A program made the translations under genes and the position numbers. Shown in pieces: positions 58,459-64,000 of a stretch of 64,000 nucleotides of DNA. Source of the DNA: Mycoplasmopsis verecunda (GTDB lineage: Bacteria > Bacillota_I > Bacilli_A > Mycoplasmatales > Metamycoplasmataceae); contig NZ_CP137850.1 in the NCBI RefSeq assembly GCF_033546915.1, forward strand, positions 124,001 to 188,000, written 5' to 3'. Position 1 is the first letter of the stretch. Each line of letters opens with the position of its first letter. The notes under the pieces were generated by a model. That model ran no database searches. It saw only the letters and a list, made by a program, of their open reading frames with translations, and was not told the origin of the DNA.

Positions 58459-58483
58459 AGGCAAAATAATTGCCTTTTTATTT
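58459..58483 (+). terminator. Terminator after rplT
   Basis: AGGCAA AATAA TTGCCT is followed by TTTTATTTT. Confidence 0.88.
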
Positions 58484-58570
58484 TGCTCTTTTATAGCTAT
58501 ATAAAAGTAATAAAAAAATTAAAAAATAATTTCATTTTTATATGCAATTTAATAAAATTAGTACATAAGT

Positions 58571-58692
58571 TATACTTTACTATTAATCTTATACACACAT
58601 AACCATGAATATGGATTCGCTTGGGTGTGCTAATCATAGTGCTAGGCGTTAGAAATATTTATGTAGCAATAACAAACTAAAGGAAATTTACA
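58571..58692 (+). promoter_or_regulatory. rpsB promoter and structured leader
   Basis: TATACT at 58571-58576 is followed by a leader of about 110 nt with unusual G/C content. CACAC (58594 region) can pair with GTGTG in GGGTGTGCTAATC, and TGCTAGGCGTTAG follows. An S2 autoregulatory leader is plausible by place. No known motif was proven. Confidence 0.45.
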
Positions 58693-59526
58693 ATGACAAC
58701 AGAAAACAAAAAAGAAAAAGTTCAAAAAGAACAAAAACAACCTATCGTGTCTAAGACAAAATTATTAGAAGCTGGAGCTTACTTCGGACACAAAACTCAT
58801 GCATGAAATCCAAAAATGAAAGAATTTATTGTTCCAAATAAAAAGAACAAGGGTTCACACATTATTGATATTACAAAAACACAAAAATATTTAGAATATG
58901 CATATTCACTAGTTAATACACTTGCATCAAAAGGTGCTTCATTTATCTTTGTTGGAACAAAGAAACAAGCTCGTGATGCTGTTAAAGAAGCTGCAGAAAG
59001 AACAGGTTCATTATATGTAACTGAAAGATGATTAGGTGGAACTTTAACAAACAACCAAACAATTATGTCTAGTGTTGAAAAAATGAAACAATTAGAAGCT
59101 AAAGCAGCTAAAAACTTTGCTGGTTACACAAAGAAAGAAGCTTTAGAATTTAACAAAGAATTAGACAAATTACATAAAAACTTAAACGGTATCCGTGATA
59201 TGCAACGTTTACCACAAGTTATGATTGTTGCTGATCCTAACGAAGATGAAATCGCTGTTAAAGAAGCAAGAAGAAAAAAAATCAAAGTTATTGGTATTTT
59301 AGATACAAACGCAAACCCTGATTTATTAGATTTCGGAATTCCTGCTAATGATGATTCAGCAAAATCAATCATGTTAATTATGACAATTTTAGCTGATGCG
59401 ATTGTTAAAGCACGTGGTGGACAAGTAAAATTCGCTTACCAAGATGATGAAAAAGTTGTATTACCATCATTTAACAATAATCAACAAAATCATGTTGAAG
59501 CTCAAACAACAAATCAAGCAAAATAA
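58693..59526 (+). CDS. rpsB: 30S ribosomal protein S2
   Basis: A late-assembling small-subunit protein. The 277-residue product has a short Lys/Gln-rich N-terminal tail, then [23 protein letters not shown] (the S2 start, about 23-45), LFVGTKKQA-type [14 protein letters not shown] near 93, and [16 protein letters not shown] near 112. Two TGA codons are read as W. A Gln/Asn-rich C-terminal tail is present. tsf follows 40 nt later, the universal order. Confidence 0.96.
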
Positions 59527-59566
59527 TTTTAAACATATTAAATTAAAATAAATTTAGGAGGTTATC

Positions 59567-60448
59567 ATGGCAGATAACAAAATGGAATTAATTAAAGAAT
59601 TAAGAACAAGAACCAACTCAGCCCTTGTTGACTGTAAAAAAGCTTTAGAAGCTACAAATTACGAAATTGAAGCAGCTATTGCTTGGCTAAAAGAAAATGG
59701 AATTGTAAAAGCAGCTAAGAAAGCAGGACGGATTACTGCAGAAGGTGCTGTTACAGCTATGGGTGACGAAAAACATGCTATCTTAGTAGAAATTAACTCA
59801 GAAACAGATTTCGTTGCTAAAAATGATAAATTTATTCAACTTTTAAATGAAGTTTCTACAGCATTATTTAACTCAAATGCTTCAACATTAGAAGAAGGAT
59901 TAACAGTTAAATTAACAAGTGGTGAAACAGTAGAACAAGCTTTAGTTAATGCTACAGCTGTTATTGGGGAAAAAATTTCTCTTCGTCGTTTCACAAAAGT
60001 AGAAGCTAAAGATAATCAAGTTTTAGGAATATACGTTCATGCTAATCAACAAGTTGCTGCAGTTGTTACTGTAAAAGGTAATAATGTTGAAGCAGCAAGA
60101 AATGTTGCAATGCATGTATCAGCTATGAATCCTGAATTTATTCTTGTTAATGAAATTCCGGCAGACAGACTAAATACTATTAAAGAAGGATTTGTTAAGC
60201 CTGCTGGGTTTGAAAATAAACCTGAAAAAATTCAAGTATCTATAACAGAAGGATGATTAAATAAACAATTATCTGAATTTGTTTTAGAAAAACAAGCTTT
60301 TGTTATGGAAGACTCATTATCTGTAGCTAAATATTTACAAAATCACGGATGTGAACTTGTATCTGCTATTAGATATGAAGTAGGTGAAGGAATTGAAAAA
60401 GTTCAATCAAACTTTGCTGAAGAAGTTGCTGGTATGGTAGTTAAATAA
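59567..60448 (+). CDS. tsf: Translation elongation factor Ts
   Basis: Exchanges GDP for GTP on EF-Tu. The 293-residue product starts MADNKMELIKELRTRTNSALVDCKKALEA (family: VKELRExTGAGMMDCKKAL), followed by IEAAIAWLKENGIVKAAKKAGR. The conserved core ILVEINSETDFVAKNDKF is near residues 72-89. One TGA (60254) is read as W. AGGAGG precedes the ATG. A strong terminator follows. Confidence 0.97.
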
Positions 60449-60464
60449 TAAACTACAATCAAAA

Positions 60465-60506
60465 AACGCATATTACTGAGCTTTTTACAGTATATGCGTT
60501 TTTATT
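60465..60506 (+). terminator. Terminator after tsf
   Basis: A long stem AACGCATA(T)TACTG / CAGTATATGCGTT with one bulge is followed by TTTTATTT. Confidence 0.88.
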
Positions 60507-60549
60507 TATTTATACTATAATAATTAAGTAATTTTATAAAGGAACTAAT

Positions 60550-63500
60550 ATGAAAAAAATAAAATCTGTTTTAATAATGACATCGGCTCTTTCGCTGACT
60601 TCCTTATCAGCAGTTGTTGCATGTAATACAACTTCAACTGAAGAAGATACAAAAGGAAAAGCTGTAGAAAAAGAAGCTTTACTAGCCAAAATGAATGCTA
60701 ATTTAAATTATTTAAATAATTTAGCAAAACCTGAAGAATATACAAGTTTTAAACTTCAATATGATAACTTAAATTCTAAATTAGGTAATATTGCTAATGA
60801 TGAATTAACAAATGAAAATATGAAAGAATTACGTGATTTACATAATGCTATAATTGAAAAATTAGCAACATTACGTATTGAATTAATAAACACAAGTGAT
60901 AAGGATATTGAAGCTAAAACTAAAGAAGTACAACTATTACAATTAAGAGTTGATGTACTAAAAGAAAAATTAGTATCACTAGGTGTTGATGTCGACAAAC
61001 TACTTGATGGTAAACTACCTGAAAGCGATCATACCTTAGTAAGTAGCGGTGAGATAGTTAAATTAAAAGAAGAATTACGTCAAGCTAAAGCTTTATTAGC
61101 ACTAGAAAAAAGTAAGCTAGATAGCTTAAGAAGTAGATTAATTTCTAGATCTGCTTCTGCAATTGATGTTATTAAAACTATTCAACACCTAAACTTATTC
61201 TTATTAGATACAGTAAGAACATATCATAAAGATAGATATGATGCTTCGCAAGAAAAAGAGCTTATTGATAATAATATTAAAAACATTGAAGAAATTTTAA
61301 AAGATGTTGAAACATCAGAATTATCTGTAGCTACATCAATTCGTGTTTACAATTCTATTTTAGCAGCAATGAATACAACACGCTTAATTCAATCATTTTT
61401 CTTAACTGATAACGGAAAAATAGTAGAAGTTGATACTCCGTTCCCAAAAGAACAATTTATGTCTGATTTATTTGAATGAAGAATTAATGATTTAAAAACT
61501 CTTAATTCTTTACAAACATCAGCTATTGACAAATTAACTAAGGAAATTAAATCACTTGAAGATTTAGGCAATACTACTTCTTCAACGCAAAAAACACAAT
61601 TAGAACAAAAGAAAGCACAATTAAAGAAATTACAAGAAAATCAAGTCGTATTACAAGGTGTTATTGCAAATTATGAAAAAGCCAAAACGCAAGGAAAAAA
61701 CCTTAAAAATCAAGTTGATTTATATTACATTTTAGAAACCGAGTTCTTTGACAAATTTATTAAAAGAGATAATACATCAGATGAATATAAAGATTCATTT
61801 GCCACAACATTATCTAATGGCAAGACATTGAAAATATCAACAATGCCACTATTAAATAATATTAATGATAAAGAAGCACTTAAAGAATTTGAAAAAATGG
61901 CAAATGAAATTAGACCTAAATATATGGAATTTTATAGTTTAAATAGAGGTTATCTTGATTCAGTTAAATATAAATCATATTATGAATCATTCTTAAAAGA
62001 TGTTACTGATTTAACTAGATACCATTTAATTCAAGATTTATTCAGTAAGAAAAGTATTGAAATTTACTTAAATTCTCTTAAATACAAATTAGCAACTTAT
62101 AAAATAGAAGCTGATAAGGAATTTAATGAATTAAAACAACAGGTTGATACTGAATTTAATGCAACATGACAACTATTTTTATCAACTATTAGAGCCCAAT
62201 ACAATAAACTAAATGCTGACGATCAATTAGAAAAACCACTAGGTAAAACATATTTAGAACTTAATTCTTACTTTAATACATTGTTTAGAGATGTTAGAAA
62301 CATGAACAGTGTTTTAAACATAAAAGAAGCATACGATAAATTATTAGCCGTTAAGAATCTATCTGCTCAATTAGTTGCGGTAAATAACATGTTAAGTTAT
62401 TTTAAAGACTTATCAATAAGTTCTAGTGACGAAAAAATGAATCAATATCTTCAAACTGAAGAAAATGCTAAAAGATTTGAAACACAAATCCAAAATAACC
62501 AAAATACTGTCAATGAATATAATAATGTATTGAGGCAAATGGATGAGTTATTAACTTCATATAAAACAATGGATTTTGCACAAAGTGAACAAGAAAAAAT
62601 TATTCAAGCATTAAAAAATAATGTGGCAATTTTGAATAAGTTCATAAATGATTTTAAAGATAAGAAAGTTTCATATCAAGAAGATAGGCCAGAAGAAAAA
62701 TCATATTTTGCAACTGCTTGAAGTGAATTTGATGAAAAAATTGATAATGCATTAAAACAAGCTTCTACATTATCAGAAACGATGAATAAATTAGCTAATT
62801 CATCAAGTAATTTAGATGAATTAAAGGCACAATATACTCAGGTTGCCGAAAATTCAAAAGTAATACTTAAATTAATTTATGATGATTCATATGATACAAC
62901 TACACCTTATAGTCTTGCTGAACAAGAAAGAGATGATGCACAATCACAAATAAGAAGATTCAAAAGAAGAATTCAAGAAGCTAAAGATTCATCATTCATA
63001 ATACCATTAAATGAAGTTTACATAATGTTAAGACAAGGACAAATTGCTAATTCAGAATTCTTTGGTAATAATTCAGTTACAGACAGATATAAAAAATTGG
63101 ATGCTGTTGCATATAATTTAACAACTGATGCCTTAAGAAAATTACAACAAAGTGATTCACTATTCAGAAGTATTACATCACCTAAATCTTCTTCAATTGA
63201 AGTACTATCTGAAGAAGATCCAGTGGCAGCAAGAACAAAACAAAAAGAAATATTTGATAATATTCTTAAGAATGAAAAAGCTTATTATCAAGCTAATTTA
63301 GAATATCTAAAAGCTAAAAACTCAAATTTAGGTAACATTGAAGAATTACAAAAAAACCTTCAAGAAGCAAGAGATACTTACTATACATATTTAAGAAGTA
63401 AAGATTTCTCACTTCAAAAAGATGAGTTAAATCCATCTGCATCAAAATATAATTTTAATGATAAAAACGAATTAAATCCAGCTAAGGTTTTAATACTTTA

Positions 63501-63567
63501 TGCAAAATATACAAGTGTAAAAGAAGTATTAGAATATATAATTAAAACTTCGGTTGAATATAAATAA
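60550..63567 (+). CDS. Very large coiled-coil surface lipoprotein
   Basis: A 1005-residue prelipoprotein. Residues 1-24 are a signal peptide, and the lipobox LSAVVAC gives Cys25 as the lipidated residue (Lgt is at 26.6 kb). The mature part is almost wholly helical and charged. It has heptad-like stretches rich in Leu, Lys, Glu, Asn and Gln (for example 115-200 and 315-375) and only a few tryptophans, all TGA. No enzymatic motif is seen. A second gene copy with a similar helical C-terminal style lies truncated downstream on the other strand. Likely a surface-exposed spacer, adhesin or antigen; that is inference. Confidence 0.83.
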
Positions 63568-63568
63568 G

Positions 63569-63594
63569 AGCCCTGCTAAGCAGAGCTTTTATTT
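63569..63594 (+). terminator. Terminator after the large lipoprotein gene
   Basis: AGCCCTGC TAA GCAGAGCT (one mismatch) is followed by TTTATTT. Confidence 0.7.
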
Positions 63595-63846
63595 ATATAA
63601 TTGCTTTCATACTGTAGAATCAATTATTTAATTTAGATGTAATCTTGTTAAGATTTTCTATGTTGTCAGTTGTTATAAAATCTATCATTGAATTTCGATA
63701 TTGTTCTACAGTTAAATCTGGTGTTTTATATGATAAATTTAGATCATATCATTCCTTTATATTTTTTTCATAAAAATCAGCTTTATAATTCAAGTAATTG
63801 ACATATTTAGTAGTTAAAGAGTTTTTATTCTGTGCAGTAGATATAT
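63593..63846 (-). pseudogene. 3' fragment of a gene cut by the second IS
   Basis: An open frame of about 84 codons with no start codon, ending at 63593. Upstream it meets an in-frame TAG exactly at the IS end (63847). The product (NYKADFYEKNIKEWYDLNLS, later ENLNKITSKLNNWFYSMKAII) is hydrophilic and helical, like lipoprotein C-termini in mycoplasmas. Two TGA codons are read as W. The gene was probably a surface protein whose 5' part lies beyond the IS, outside the window. Confidence 0.6.
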
Positions 63847-63862
63847 CCTATGTTTCCAAGTT
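63847..63862 (+). repeat. Inverted-repeat end of the second IS
   Basis: CCTATGTTTCCAAGTT matches the 16 bp end of the first IS (CCTGAGTTTCCAAGTT) at 14 positions. Confidence 0.75.
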
Positions 63863-63893
63863 AGGACCTATTTTTTCAATCAGTTAATGTCTT

Positions 63894-63934
63894 CTTATAC
63901 ATAGTATAAGGAGATAATTTTTTTATCTTTTTTA
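63894..63934 (+). terminator. Terminator-like hairpin inside the second IS end
   Basis: CTTATAC ATA GTATAAG followed by GAGATAA and seven T. It has the same ATA loop and the same place as the hairpin in the first IS. Confidence 0.55.
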
Positions 63935-63973
63935 TTACATAATTACACAGAAAAATGGTAAAATATTAGTGAT

Positions 63974-64000
63974 ATGAAGAAGTGATTAGTAACAAAAACA
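63974..64000 (+). CDS. Transposase start, second IS (cut by window end)
   Basis: Only nine codons (MKKWLVTKT) are visible, with W as TGA. The start is chosen because the TAAAAT box and IS layout place it there as in the first element. Nothing more can be said of the protein. Confidence 0.5.

Larger units (their letters stand above)
63847..64000 (+). mobile_element. First 154 bp of a second IS1634-like element
   Basis: It begins with an IS1634-type end, then a hairpin (63894-63910) with a T tract, a TAAAAT box (about 63959-63964) and a start codon at 63974. This is the same layout as the right end of the first IS, but the sequences differ, so it is a related but distinct element. The remainder lies beyond the window. 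Confidence 0.72.

Overview
This 64 kb window comes from a Mollicutes genome that uses UGA as tryptophan. It is very AT-rich. Almost every recognisable protein gene carries in-frame TGA codons where its family has tryptophan, and the window encodes a tRNA-Trp with anticodon UCA that reads UGA. Gene content, the proS - MG284-like - MG285-like - MG286-like - acpP cluster and an IS1634-type insertion sequence suggest a Mycoplasma/Mycoplasmopsis species. I cannot name the species from sequence alone.

Layout. 1-2.5 kb: end of the large ribosomal protein operon (rpsN end, rpsH, rplF, rplR, rpsE, rplO), closed by a terminator straight after rplO. 2.5-7.6 kb: upp, tRNA-Tyr, tRNA-Gln, proS, three proteins of unknown role, acpP and tRNA-Trp(UCA). 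7.7-15.2 kb: gpsA, tig, a TDT-type transporter, then the minus-strand gmk-prpC-prkC-rsgA-rpe operon. 15.3-20.5 kb: truB, a HAD phosphatase, ribF, rpsO, and an exported cysteine-peptidase-like protein overlapping a membrane protein. 20.6-37 kb: an ABC-2 exporter, dnaJ, rsmG-prs, trxB, hprK-lgt, uvrB-uvrA, a small accessory island of partly duplicated and broken genes (33.6-36.0 kb), and ruvA-ruvB. 37-52 kb: rpmF, tmcAL, comEA-comEC-holA plus an unknown protein, a candidate small RNA, rluD-gatC-gatA-gatB-yihY, and an operon running from an unknown protein through acpS, plsC, scpA and scpB. 52-64 kb: rplJ-rplL, an IS1634-family element beside the SRP RNA gene, five tRNAs, whiA, infC-rpmI-rplT, rpsB-tsf, a 1005-residue coiled-coil lipoprotein, and the first end of a second IS1634-like element cutting another gene.

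How the genes work together. Most of the window is housekeeping: translation (ribosomal proteins, IF3, EF-Ts, ProS, the GatCAB amidotransferase, tRNA and rRNA modification), excision repair and recombination (UvrAB, RuvAB), chromosome organisation (ScpAB, WhiA), membrane lipid synthesis (AcpS, ACP, PlsC, GpsA), lipoprotein maturation (Lgt), carbon regulation (HPr kinase) and a Ser/Thr kinase-phosphatase pair. Several genes lack a Shine-Dalgarno sequence and have a TATAAT box about 6-10 nt before the start codon, which suggests leaderless mRNAs.

The most notable features are: (1) an IS1634-type insertion whose 33 bp target duplication leaves the SRP RNA gene intact, with a second orphan copy of its 3' end beyond the far end of the element; (2) terminator-like hairpins with an ATA loop between the inverted repeat and the transposase gene in both IS elements; (3) an undescribed convergent two-gene module, duplicated and decaying, between uvrB and ruvB; (4) a roughly 240 nt candidate non-coding RNA between yihY and comEA; (5) the overlapping exported peptidase-like and membrane protein pair. 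No CRISPR array, rRNA gene or replication origin was seen.
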